Shown in pieces: positions 8,594 through 16,311 of a stretch of 64,000 nucleotides of DNA. Every line of letters begins with the position of its first letter. The first letter of the stretch is position 1. Source of the stretch: Paenibacillus ehimensis NBRC 15659 (GTDB lineage: Bacteria; Bacillota; Bacilli; Paenibacillales; NBRC-103111); NCBI RefSeq assembly GCF_004000785.1, contig NZ_BILX01000026.1, positions 21,379 to 85,378 of the forward strand, given 5' to 3'. The notes beneath the pieces were generated by a model. That model was not told the origin of the DNA and searched no databases. It was given only the letters and a program-made list of their open reading frames with translations. The position numbers were made by a program, and so were the translations under genes.

Positions 8594-10015
8594 ATGGCGA
8601 CAACTGCAATCTGGGACGTTACCGATCGACTCAAGCGCGTGCTGGACTATGCTTCCAATCCCGACAAAACGGATTTAGGGCGCATCGAGAATGAAGGTTT
8701 GCAACAGGCGCTCGTATATGCAGCCTCGGATGTCAAAACAGAGAGGCATCTTTATGTGAGCGGAATCAATTGCGATCCGCTCACCGCTTATGAGCAAATG
8801 CAGCGCACCAAGCGTCAATTTCAAAAGATGGATGGCATCGTCGCGTTTCACGGCTACCAAGCGTTTGCACCCGGTGAAACGACGCCGGAAATGGCGCACA
8901 CCATCGGCGTCAAGCTGGCACAGGAGCTATGGGGCGATCGTTTTGAAGTCGTGGTATCGACCCATCTGGACAAGGAGCATTTGCACAATCACTTTGTGCT
9001 AAACTCCGTCTCCTTTATGGACGGCAAACGGTATTACGACAACAAAGCCTCCTACGCCCTTCTAAGAAGAACATCCGACCGGCTATGCCGTGAACATGCA
9101 TTGTCTGTGATCGAGCAACCCGAGCAGAGCAAGGCCAAACACTATGGAGAATGGAAAGCAGATCGGGAAGGTAAGCCGACTTGGAGGGGGACGATTCGGA
9201 GCGATGTGGATCAGGCGATTGCGGCATCCATGACGTGGACCCAGTTTATCGCCTCTTTGCAAAAGCAAGGCTATGATGTGAAGACGACCGTGAAGCATAT
9301 GGCAGTGCGTCCACCGGGTAAGGAACGTTTCGTTCGTTTGCGCAGCTTGGGAGACGACTATACGGAAGAGGCTCTGAAACAGCGGATTTTACGAAATCGC
9401 ATTCCCCGTAAAACACAGCCTCTGCCAATGCCGCAACGCAGGCGCGCCGTTTGCAAAGGAACGCTTCGATCCGGCAGGAAGTTCAGCGGCTTACAAGCAT
9501 TGTACCTGCGCTATTTATATGAGATGGGCATGTGGCCCCGTTTTCGCGCGTCCGTGAGAAGGACGCCTTTTTTATTACGGGAAGACTTGCGACACTTGGC
9601 GGTTATTACCGCTCAGACCAAACTACTCTGCCAGCGCCGTATCTCCAGCAAAGAGCAGCTTTTGGACTATGTATCCATTGCCCAACAGGAGATGCGCCTA
9701 CTTTCCAGCGAGCGCAAAGCGCTGTACAACCGTCTTCGCCGCTGCAAGGAGGAAGGCCGGATCTACGCTTGCAAAGAGCAGATAGCCGTATTATCCAAGC
9801 GGCTTGCCGCGCTTCGAAAGGAGGTGAAGCTGTGTGCGGGCATCCTGGCCCGATCCGGGGAAATGATGACTAAACTACATGGTGACAGGAAAAATCAATC
9901 ATTACGAAGGGAGGATTCCATCCATGAGCAGTGGTGCCGAGGCGGCCGATCAGGTCGTCAACATGAGTCTTCGGGGCATCGAGGTGATGGCCAAGATTTC
10001 CGGCGAAGGCGCTAA
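8594..10015 (+). CDS. MOBP-type relaxase/mobilization nuclease
   Basis: Relaxase that nicks oriT and leads the DNA strand into the recipient. The N-terminal 220 residues show the family motifs: Tyr-rich motif I region with LYVSGINCDP, and the His triad segment HLDKEHLHNHFVLNSVSF near residues 125-143 that binds the metal ion. The C-terminal half is basic and helical with SGLQALYLRYLYEMG typical of Tn1549-type relaxases. Start is at the ATG at 8594, seven bases after GGGGG, rather than the ATG at 8588. The last 92 bases overlap the next gene in another frame and encode a low-complexity Arg/Gly/His tail, so the true end may have been changed by a late frameshift. Confidence 0.92.
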   Translation: MATTAIWDVTDRLKRVLDYASNPDKTDLGRIENEGLQQALVYAASDVKTERHLYVSGINCDPLTAYEQMQRTKRQFQKMDGIVAFHGYQAFAPGETTPEMAHTIGVKLAQELWGDRFEVVVSTHLDKEHLHNHFVLNSVSFMDGKRYYDNKASYALLRRTSDRLCREHALSVIEQPEQSKAKHYGEWKADREGKPTWRGTIRSDVDQAIAASMTWTQFIASLQKQGYDVKTTVKHMAVRPPGKERFVRLRSLGDDYTEEALKQRILRNRIPRKTQPLPMPQRRRAVCKGTLRSGRKFSGLQALYLRYLYEMGMWPRFRASVRRTPFLLREDLRHLAVITAQTKLLCQRRISSKEQLLDYVSIAQQEMRLLSSERKALYNRLRRCKEEGRIYACKEQIAVLSKRLAALRKEVKLCAGILARSGEMMTKLHGDRKNQSLRREDSIHEQWCRGGRSGRQHESSGHRGDGQDFRRRR

Positions 10016-10814
10016 GCATCTGGCCGTCTATTTGTTTGCCGCCCTGCAGGGGCAGAAACGGACGAAGGGCAGCATTCGTCTGGAAAGCTTGCTCCGCAGC
10101 GGCAAGGAATTGAAAGTATTTGCCGTCAAAAACGAAGACTTGCCTACCTTCTGCAAGGAGGCCAAACGATACGGCGTTTTGTACTGTGCCCTGCGGGACA
10201 AAAAGAATGTCGATGGCTTGTGCGATGTGATGGTGCGGGCCGAGGACGCATCCAAAATCAACCGTATTGTCGAACGCTTCAAACTGGCGACCGTGGATAC
10301 GGCCAGCATTAAAAGCGAAATTGAGAAATCCCGCGCCGGGAAACAGCCCGTTCAACATGCGTCCGAGCAAGGGCATGAGCAAGCATTGGATCAAACCCAG
10401 CAGCGAACGGTGGAGCAAGACATCGCGTCCAAGGGAACGACTCCGGAAAAGAGAGCCGACGATTTTTTGGACGAATTGATGCAGGAGAACAAATCAAAGC
10501 AGCCAACTTTCCCGACACACGTTCAAACAAACCCCACGATGGCGACGACGGAGCCGCCCCATCCGTCCGAGCCTACCTCCGGGCGCAGCGAAGCATCCGC
10601 AAGGGGTACGATTGAACCGAAAGCCGAGACAGTGCAGCAACGGCCATCGATTCGCGAACTGCTGCGCGAGATTCGTGAAGAAAATCGAAGGGCGGAGAAA
10701 GAACGGCGTCAGATCGTCAAGGAACCGTCGCTGCCCAAACGAAGCGTGCGAAATGCCGATAAAGCGAAGACGGGAAAATCCAACGGATCTCGAAAGCGAG
10801 GGAAAGCCAAGTGA
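9924..10814 (+). CDS. PcfB-family protein (DUF3801)
   Basis: Relaxosome-associated protein; in the pCF10 system PcfB links relaxase and coupling protein. The N-terminal 150 residues carry the DUF3801 domain (MSSGAEAADQVVNMSLRGIEVMAKISGEGA, VFAVKNEDLPTFCKEAKRYGVLYCALRD). The C-terminal half is low-complexity, rich in Gln, Glu, Pro and Lys and probably disordered, ending in a basic stretch. The ATG at 9924 is nine bases after AAGGGAGG, so the earlier in-frame start is not used. It overlaps the relaxase tail by 92 bases and the next gene by four. Confidence 0.85.
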   Translation: MSSGAEAADQVVNMSLRGIEVMAKISGEGAKHLAVYLFAALQGQKRTKGSIRLESLLRSGKELKVFAVKNEDLPTFCKEAKRYGVLYCALRDKKNVDGLCDVMVRAEDASKINRIVERFKLATVDTASIKSEIEKSRAGKQPVQHASEQGHEQALDQTQQRTVEQDIASKGTTPEKRADDFLDELMQENKSKQPTFPTHVQTNPTMATTEPPHPSEPTSGRSEASARGTIEPKAETVQQRPSIRELLREIREENRRAEKERRQIVKEPSLPKRSVRNADKAKTGKSNGSRKRGKAK

Positions 10815-11716
10815 ACAATCTGGACGATTTATTCCGTCAGGATGCAGCCAGTCGATCATCCACGAATCCGTCTGAGCAACCTTTTGACAAGGAAACCTGG
10901 GCACAGAAAAAGCAGGAACTTAGGCAATGGACTTACGAGACGATTGATGCCGCGACATCGTCCATTGCGCAAAGCGGCGATGAGTTTCAGCGTTATCTGG
11001 ATGTGCAGAGCCGTTTCGATCGCTACAGCGTATCCAATGCACTTCTGATTCTCGCACAGCGGCCGGAGGCGACCCGCATCTCTGATTTCGATACGTGGAA
11101 AGAACAAGGCGTATTTATCCGCCGCAAGGAAACCGGCTTTTACATCTTAGAGCCGGGAGAGGAGTACCGGAGGGATGACGGCAGCACCGGCATTAGCTAT
11201 AACCCCAAAAAAATGTTCGACATCGCACAAACGACGGCCAGCCAAAAGAGGGAACAACCGGCCTATCCGGACGACCGGATGCGGATCAAAGCGCTGATGG
11301 ATCGCGCCCCTGTTCCGATCGTCATCGGGGATGCGCTGCCGCCGGAAGCGCATGCGCTCTATCAGCCGGACATGCGGAATATTGTCATCCGCCGCGGCCT
11401 GGATGCCGGGGATATTTTCCGGTCGCTCGCGCAGGAGCTGGCGCATGCGGAACTGGATCGCGGCGATGGCCGATACAGCCGTTCCGATTTTACGTTCCAT
11501 GCATATTGCGCCTCCTATATGCTGTGCAAACAGTTCGGCGTAGACACGTCTTCTTTTCGTTTTCATCGAGTGCCGGAGAAGCTGAAGGACATCGAGCCGC
11601 AGCAAATTCGCACCGAACTGGCGGTGATGAAGGATACCGCGCATGACATGGCCCGCAGGATGAACCGGATGCTGGCGCAGCAGCGGCAACAACAGCGGCC
11701 GGAACCGGCAAGGTAA
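10811..11716 (+). CDS. ArdC-like antirestriction / zincin-type protein
   Basis: Resembles the N-terminal ssDNA-binding domain plus metallopeptidase-like domain of ArdC-type ICE proteins, which protect incoming DNA from restriction. SRFDRYSVSNALLILAQRPEATRISDFDTWKEQGVFIRRKE (residues about 60-110) is the ArdC N-domain signature. The C-terminal zincin helix reads SLAQELAHAELDRG, so the first His of the HExxH motif is Gln; zinc binding and peptidase activity may therefore be lost. It starts with GTG in a four-base overlap with the PcfB gene, indicating coupling. An HAYCASYMLCKQFGVD segment follows as in ImmA/IrrE-like proteins. Function is inferred. Confidence 0.75.
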   Translation: MNNLDDLFRQDAASRSSTNPSEQPFDKETWAQKKQELRQWTYETIDAATSSIAQSGDEFQRYLDVQSRFDRYSVSNALLILAQRPEATRISDFDTWKEQGVFIRRKETGFYILEPGEEYRRDDGSTGISYNPKKMFDIAQTTASQKREQPAYPDDRMRIKALMDRAPVPIVIGDALPPEAHALYQPDMRNIVIRRGLDAGDIFRSLAQELAHAELDRGDGRYSRSDFTFHAYCASYMLCKQFGVDTSSFRFHRVPEKLKDIEPQQIRTELAVMKDTAHDMARRMNRMLAQQRQQQRPEPAR

Positions 11717-11755
11717 GCGCCGTCAAGTTCTATTTTGCTCAGGGAGGGAGCGCCT

Positions 11756-11947
11756 GTGAAGGAAGAAGAACGGATTCTCTGTTTGGATCATTATGAGCAT
11801 GGCATCGTGGTGCATGCGCTGAATGCGCTGCGAAACGATTTGATCGGCGAGAAGCGCCCCACCGATGCCGTCGATGATCTGTTGCTCAAAACAATTGAAG
11901 CCCCCTATCAAAAACATAAACGACGGAGCCATCATGAGGCGCGTTGA
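11756..11947 (+). CDS. Small ICE protein (63 aa), unknown
   Basis: A conserved-looking small protein between the ArdC-like gene and virD4. GTG at 11756 is the start because AGGGAGGGAG ends five bases upstream. The sequence is acidic at the N-terminus (EEERILCLDHYEHGIVVHALNALRNDL) and basic at the C-terminus (KHKRRSHHEAR), with a helical core like those of small conjugation-operon proteins in Tn1549-like elements. It overlaps the start of virD4 by 14 bases. I cannot assign a function. Confidence 0.6.
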   Translation: MKEEERILCLDHYEHGIVVHALNALRNDLIGEKRPTDAVDDLLLKTIEAPYQKHKRRSHHEAR

Positions 11948-13703
11948 AACCGCAAGGAGTCATTTGATACTCTTTGCGATTTTTTTGATTCCCGTCGTTT
12001 GGGCGGCATTGCTCACCGCCCCTGCACTTTCCGGGGGGCTGCCGGCGATTGTGGAGCATCTCAGCGCGGCGATCAATCACCCGTTCGACATTCAGTGGGT
12101 AGACGATACGCCGCGCTGTCTATTCATTTTTACGCTGGCCTATGGACTCGGCGTCTGTATTTACTTGGCCTCCCCGCGAAACTATCGACGACGGGAGGAG
12201 CACGGCAGCGCCCGCTGGGGCCGGGCGAAAACCATATGCGCCAAATATAGAAGCAAGCAGCCGGGACAAAACAAAATTTTAACCAAGCAGGTTTGCATCG
12301 GGCTCGACGGCCGCAAGCATCGCCGAAATGTGAATGTGCTCGTCGTAGGCGGTTCCGGCTCCGGCAAAACAAGGTTTTATGCAAAACCGAACGTCATGCA
12401 AGCGAACACATCGTTCGTCGTTCTCGACCCGAAAGGCGAAATCTTGCGGGATACCGGCCATCTGCTTAAATCCAAAGGGTATGACATCAAGGTGCTCGAT
12501 CTGATCAATCCTCACCGCTCTCACGGCTACAACCCTTTCGCCTATTTGCACGACGACAAGGACGTGCTGAAACTGGTCACCAACCTGATTCGCAATACGA
12601 CGCCGAAGGGCAGCAACACGAACGACCCGTTCTGGGAACGATCCGAAACGGCGCTATTGGAGGCGCTCGTTTTGTATTTGCTCTATGAAGCGCCGCCGGA
12701 GGAACAGAATTTCCCGATGGTGATGGAGATGATCGCCGCCGCCGAAGTGCGGGAAGAAGACGAAACCTACCAGAGTCCGCTGGACGAGTTGTTTGAACGG
12801 CTGGCGATGCGCGACCCGGAGCATTTGGCGGTCAAACAGTACAACATCTTCAAACTGGCGGCGGGGAAAACAGCCAAATCGATATTGATCGGCCTAGGCG
12901 TTCGGCTGGAGAAGTTCAACTTGCATTCAATCGCCGGAATGAGCTTGGTCGATGAAATGGAATTGGCTGTCATGGGAGAAAAGAAGACGGCGTTGTTTGC
13001 CGTCATTCCCGACAACGACAGCAGTTTCAACTTCATCGTCGGGATGCTTTACACCCAGCTTTTCCAATGCCTGATGTACGAGGCCGACTATCGGCACGGC
13101 GGACGCTTGCCGGTGCACGTGCATTTCGTGATGGACGAATTTGCCAACGTCGCCTTGCCCGATGAATTCGACAAGCTGCTCTCCACCATACGCAGCCGCG
13201 AGATTTCGGTTTCCATCATCCTGCAAAATTTGGCGCAGCTCAAATCGCTGTACAAGGAGTCGTGGGAATCGATCGTTGGGAACTGCGATGTGTTTTTGTA
13301 CCTGGGCGGCAATGAACAATCCACCCACAAATACGTATCGGAGCTGCTGGGCAAGGAAACGATCGACACGAACACCTATGGCCAAAGCAAGGGACGCAGC
13401 GGCAGCTATTCGATCAACTATCAGTTGTCCGGCCGCGACTTGCTGACGCCCGATGAGGTGCGGCTTCTCGATAACCGTCATGCCTTGCTCTTTATTCGCG
13501 GCGAGCGTCCTGTTCAGGACGACAAATACGATTTGCTCAGGCATCCCCATGTCGCTCTCACGACGGATGGCAACGGTCCTCCCTACCAGCATGGGGGCAC
13601 GGAACTTGCGCTCGATTGGCGAACCGTGACGCTTGATGAAAACGGAGAGTACGAGCTTCTGTCGGAAGAAGACATGGAGTCGCTATTTTTACGAGGGGAA
13701 TGA
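11934..13703 (+). CDS. virD4: VirD4/TraG-type coupling protein
   Basis: ATPase that hands the relaxosome to the type IV secretion channel. Two membrane helices lie at residues about 10-30 and 65-85. They are followed by the ATPase domain with Walker A VVGGSGSGKTRFY near 140, the LDPKGE motif near 165 and Walker B HFVMDEFANV near 400, then SIILQNLAQLKSLYKE. The ATG at 11934 follows GGAG by five bases; the earlier in-frame ATG at 11865 lies inside the upstream gene. Length (589 aa) is normal for TraG/VirD4 of ICEs. The stop overlaps the virB2-like start, showing a tight operon. Confidence 0.95.
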   Translation: MRRVETARSHLILFAIFLIPVVWAALLTAPALSGGLPAIVEHLSAAINHPFDIQWVDDTPRCLFIFTLAYGLGVCIYLASPRNYRRREEHGSARWGRAKTICAKYRSKQPGQNKILTKQVCIGLDGRKHRRNVNVLVVGGSGSGKTRFYAKPNVMQANTSFVVLDPKGEILRDTGHLLKSKGYDIKVLDLINPHRSHGYNPFAYLHDDKDVLKLVTNLIRNTTPKGSNTNDPFWERSETALLEALVLYLLYEAPPEEQNFPMVMEMIAAAEVREEDETYQSPLDELFERLAMRDPEHLAVKQYNIFKLAAGKTAKSILIGLGVRLEKFNLHSIAGMSLVDEMELAVMGEKKTALFAVIPDNDSSFNFIVGMLYTQLFQCLMYEADYRHGGRLPVHVHFVMDEFANVALPDEFDKLLSTIRSREISVSIILQNLAQLKSLYKESWESIVGNCDVFLYLGGNEQSTHKYVSELLGKETIDTNTYGQSKGRSGSYSINYQLSGRDLLTPDEVRLLDNRHALLFIRGERPVQDDKYDLLRHPHVALTTDGNGPPYQHGGTELALDWRTVTLDENGEYELLSEEDMESLFLRGE

Positions 13704-14008
13704 TGAAAATGAAGTTCAAAAAGAAACGGCTGCTGGCACTGTACATCATGCTGATGTTAACGGGAACCGTATTCGTCTCTACCGCTTATGCCGAGGGCGA
13801 CCCGATGACGACGGTCAATAATTTGTCCACTTTCATATTCGGATTAATACGGGCCATCGGTATGATCATACTCGGCTTCGGCATTGTGCAGATCGGATTG
13901 TCGCTCAAGTCTCACGATCCTTCCCAGCGAGCGAACGGGTTCCTGACGCTCGCCGGCGGAATTATCATTACCTTCACGAAGGAAATTCTTACCCTGATAG
14001 CCGGTTAA
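13703..14008 (+). CDS. VirB2-like pilin, Maff2 family
   Basis: Small membrane protein of the conjugation channel. A signal peptide (KKKRLLALYIMLMLTGTVFVSTAYA) ends at AYA, followed by a mature part with two hydrophobic helices (STFIFGLIRAIGMIILGFGIVQIGLSL and FLTLAGGIIITFTKEILTLIAG) separated by a polar SHDPSQRANG loop, the Maff2/TrbC-VirB2 layout. Three ATGs (13700, 13703, 13709) are possible after GAGGGG at 13693-13698; 13703 gives the more usual spacing. It overlaps the end of virD4. Confidence 0.88.
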   Translation: MKMKFKKKRLLALYIMLMLTGTVFVSTAYAEGDPMTTVNNLSTFIFGLIRAIGMIILGFGIVQIGLSLKSHDPSQRANGFLTLAGGIIITFTKEILTLIAG

Positions 14009-14075
14009 ACGGGAGTCGCACATGAGGGGAACGGGCGATTTATCCGTTCCCCGTCTACAGAAAAGGGGTGAGAAT

Positions 14076-14915
14076 ATGGCCAAAAACAGTTGGATTATTG
14101 ACAACCTCGAACATGCGCTCGATACATGGAACGAGAAAATAAACGAAATCTGGCAGCTTGTTACCGAGTCGCCGGCCGACTTCAAGGGCGGCGGCGTTTG
14201 GCGCGTCATTACCGACATTCACGGCGCGTTGCAGGCGACGGGACTGGCGCTTCTGGTCTTGTTTTTTGTGATCGGCGTGGTGAAGACGACCGGCAATTTT
14301 GCCGAAGTGAAAAAGCCGGAGATGGCCGTCAAGCTGTTTATCCGTTTTGTCCTGGCCAAAGCGGTCGTTACCTACGGGCTGGAGCTCATGATGGCGCTGT
14401 TTACCATTGTTCAGGGAATCATCTCCACGATGATGGGACGTTCCGGGTTCGGAAGGACGGAGGCTATGACTTTGCCGAACACCATTGCAAAAGCGATTGA
14501 AGATGTCGGCTTTTGGCAAAGCATTCCCCTGTGGGTTGTCACCCTTCTGGGCAGTCTGTTCATCACGGTGCTGTCTTTTGTGATGATCCTCTCGGTGTAC
14601 GGACGTTTTTTTCGTATCTACTTATATACGGCGATCGCTCCCGTTCCGCTTTCCTCCTTTGCCGGGGAGCCGAGCCAAAATATCGGTAAATCGTTTCTCA
14701 AAGGGTATGCGGCCGCTTGCCTAGAGGGAGCGATTATCATACTCGCCTGCATCATCTACTCCGCCTTTGCCTCCGCTCCCCCGGCGGTCGATGAAGGCGC
14801 TGGCGCGGTTACGATGGTGTGGACGTACATCGGCGAGCTGATTTTTAACATGCTGGTGCTCGTGGGGACGGTCAAAATGGCGGACCGGGTGGTGAGGGAG
14901 ATGATGGGGCTGTAG
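14076..14915 (+). CDS. VirB6/TrbL-like channel protein
   Basis: Polytopic membrane component of the conjugation channel. I count about six hydrophobic segments, for instance GALQATGLALLVLFFVIGVV, LGSLFITVLSFVMILSVYG and LEGAIIILACIIYSAFASA, preceded by a 50-residue cytoplasmic start. The central RIYLYTAIAPVPLSSFAGEPSQNIGKSFLKGYAA segment is the family hallmark. The ATG at 14076 follows AAAAGGGGTG closely. It belongs to the virD4-virB2-virB6 operon; transcription then meets the oppositely oriented repressor gene three bases after the stop. Confidence 0.9.
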   Translation: MAKNSWIIDNLEHALDTWNEKINEIWQLVTESPADFKGGGVWRVITDIHGALQATGLALLVLFFVIGVVKTTGNFAEVKKPEMAVKLFIRFVLAKAVVTYGLELMMALFTIVQGIISTMMGRSGFGRTEAMTLPNTIAKAIEDVGFWQSIPLWVVTLLGSLFITVLSFVMILSVYGRFFRIYLYTAIAPVPLSSFAGEPSQNIGKSFLKGYAAACLEGAIIILACIIYSAFASAPPAVDEGAGAVTMVWTYIGELIFNMLVLVGTVKMADRVVREMMGL

Positions 14916-14917
14916 CT

Positions 14918-15169
14918 TCATTCCGATTCTTCGCCCAACAATTCCCGGACGGAAACATCCAGCGCTTTGGCGATCGCAACGACTTCGTAGTCCTGAACAA
15001 GCCGATACTGCCCTTCCAGACGCGAAAGGCTCGTTGGACTGATGTCGAGACCAGCCGTTTGCAGTCTGGCGAGAAACTCCTTCTGTTTCATCCCCTTTGC
15101 CTTGCGGATGGCAACGACTCTCACGCCGATTATATTTTTGTCGCCTGGCGGTTCTTTACGATGTTTCAT
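14918..15169 (-). CDS. Cro/CI-type (XRE) transcriptional regulator, 83 aa
   Basis: Probable ICE repressor. The helix-turn-helix lies in VRVVAIRKAKGMKQKEFLARLQTAGLDISPTSLSRLEGQYRLVQDYEVVAIAKALDVSVRELLG; the motif resembles Xre-family regulators whose second helix is slightly extended. The ATG at 15169 is preceded by GAGGTG seven bases upstream (on the minus strand), so the GTG at 15184 is not needed. It is transcribed against virB6 and divergently from the Spo0E-like gene. A perfect 11-bp inverted repeat about 50 bases upstream is a likely operator. Confidence 0.85.
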   Translation of the reverse strand: MKHRKEPPGDKNIIGVRVVAIRKAKGMKQKEFLARLQTAGLDISPTSLSRLEGQYRLVQDYEVVAIAKALDVSVRELLGEESE

Positions 15170-15218
15170 TTGTATGCACCTCACATTACAAGCAAAATTG
15201 TACGTGAGTGCATCGTTG

Positions 15219-15243
15219 TTTTAATGCGAATATCGCATTAAAA
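15219..15243. promoter_or_regulatory. Perfect inverted repeat, probable operator of the XRE regulator
   Basis: TTTTAATGCGA-ATA-TCGCATTAAAA is an exact 11-bp inverted repeat with a three-base spacer, centred in the divergent region between the repressor (minus) and the Spo0E-like/prgI/virB4 genes (plus). Such repeats are typical binding sites of dimeric Cro/CI proteins. It has no T-tract on one side only, so a terminator role is less likely. Confidence 0.6.
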
Positions 15244-15338
15244 TGAAATAAACCGATTTACGCAATAAAATAGAGAGGTAATCTATCTTTCAGACAGCCA
15301 GGAACGCCGATCTAATGAAGACACGGGGAGGCCGACCG

Positions 15339-15524
15339 ATGACACGTTTGCTTGGTCAATTGGAGGAGGAAAGAAGAAAGTTGAACGAACTTGGGAAAAA
15401 ATCTCTTGATCAGGGAATTCCTCTGTTTGAGAATGAGGCGGTTCAGGCTCAAAGCCGGAAGGTGGACGAATGGATTGTCCAGTGGCTTCAAAGGAAGTCC
15501 GGACGAGAGCATCAGTTGCGCTAG
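15339..15524 (+). CDS. Spo0E-like aspartyl-phosphate phosphatase family protein (61 aa)
   Basis: Short helical hairpin protein matching the Spo0E family, whose members remove phosphate from Spo0A~P and so delay sporulation. The pattern LLGQLEEERRKLNELGKK, a short loop, then QSRKVDEWIVQWLQ reproduces the two helices and the S-x-x-x-D signature (SRKVD here, SQELD in typical members). The start at 15339 follows GGGGAGG by seven bases. It stands at the head of the prgI-virB4 operon, just past the repressor operator, so it is probably expressed when transfer genes are on. The sporulation role is inferred from the motif. Confidence 0.65.
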   Translation: MTRLLGQLEEERRKLNELGKKSLDQGIPLFENEAVQAQSRKVDEWIVQWLQRKSGREHQLR

Positions 15525-15548
15525 ATCGCATTCGCACAAGGAGGGGGG

Positions 15549-15911
15549 ATGTCAATGGAGTTTCCGTTATGGTTTCAAAATGCGATCCAGCGGCGGCTGG
15601 ACCACGTTTCGGCTCGGATCGAACACCATCCCGAGTTGCGTAGATGTCGCGATGAAGAGAAATCGGCTTTTCAAGCAATGTTTTCCGGCGTGGATATGAC
15701 GCAGTTGCCGGCGTTTATGGAATGGGAGGACAAGCACCATTTTAAGCAGGCGATCATGAATGAATGGTTATATTTGCAAGGCATGCGAGACGGCGCTCAG
15801 CTTGTATTTGCGCTTTTAGCCGATCCTCTTCTATCCGGCGATAAGTTGTTGGCAAGATCGAAAAAGACAGAGCCAACATCGGTTCAACCGGAAGCTGAGG
15901 GCGAGTTGTAG
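15549..15911 (+). CDS. Hypothetical ICE protein (120 aa)
   Basis: A soluble, helical, acidic protein I do not recognise with certainty. It has an internal HFKQAIMNEWLYLQGMRDGAQLVFALL helix that resembles the C-terminal helix of small ICE-borne DUF proteins near prgI. A perfect AAGGAGG stands before the ATG at 15549; the in-frame ATG at 15555 is equally possible. The tail is polar and probably disordered. Its place between the Spo0E-like peptide and PrgI suggests co-expression with the transfer genes. Confidence 0.6.
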   Translation: MSMEFPLWFQNAIQRRLDHVSARIEHHPELRRCRDEEKSAFQAMFSGVDMTQLPAFMEWEDKHHFKQAIMNEWLYLQGMRDGAQLVFALLADPLLSGDKLLARSKKTEPTSVQPEAEGEL

Positions 15912-15945
15912 ACCATAGTGAGCATCGTTTATGGGAGGATTTCAA

Positions 15946-16311
15946 ATGGAAGTGAAAATTAACCGGGAAATCCGGGATTATACGGAAAGCTTATTCTTTG
16001 GACTGTCCTTGCGGCAGTTCTTTTTTTCTGTGCTGGCTGTTGGCGTGGCGATCGGACTATATTTTGGACTGCGCGGCCGCTTTGGCTTGGAAACGCTCAG
16101 CTGGATGTGCATTTTGGGGGCTGCGCCCTGCGCAGCCTTGGGTTTCATCAGCTATCACGGCATGACGGCCGAGCAGCTGCTTTGGGCGTATGTGAAATCG
16201 GAATTTCTGCTGCCAAGACGCTTCGTCTTCTATTCGACCAATGTCTATGTTGAAGCGCTGAAAAAGAACATGCATAGTTACGAGCAGGAAAGGATGAAGC
16301 GCCATGATTAA
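15946..16311 (+). CDS. PrgI/VirB3-like membrane protein
   Basis: Small conjugation-channel protein of the PrgI family, the usual partner of VirB4 in Gram-positive systems. After a short cytoplasmic start (KINREIRDYTESLFFGLSLRQFFFS) come two membrane helices (VLAVGVAIGLYFGL and LSWMCILGAAPCAALGFIS), then the conserved GMTAEQLLWAYVKSEFLLPRRF and a basic tail. GGGAGGA lies six bases before the ATG at 15946. The stop overlaps the virB4 start by eight bases. Confidence 0.9.
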   Translation: MEVKINREIRDYTESLFFGLSLRQFFFSVLAVGVAIGLYFGLRGRFGLETLSWMCILGAAPCAALGFISYHGMTAEQLLWAYVKSEFLLPRRFVFYSTNVYVEALKKNMHSYEQERMKRHD

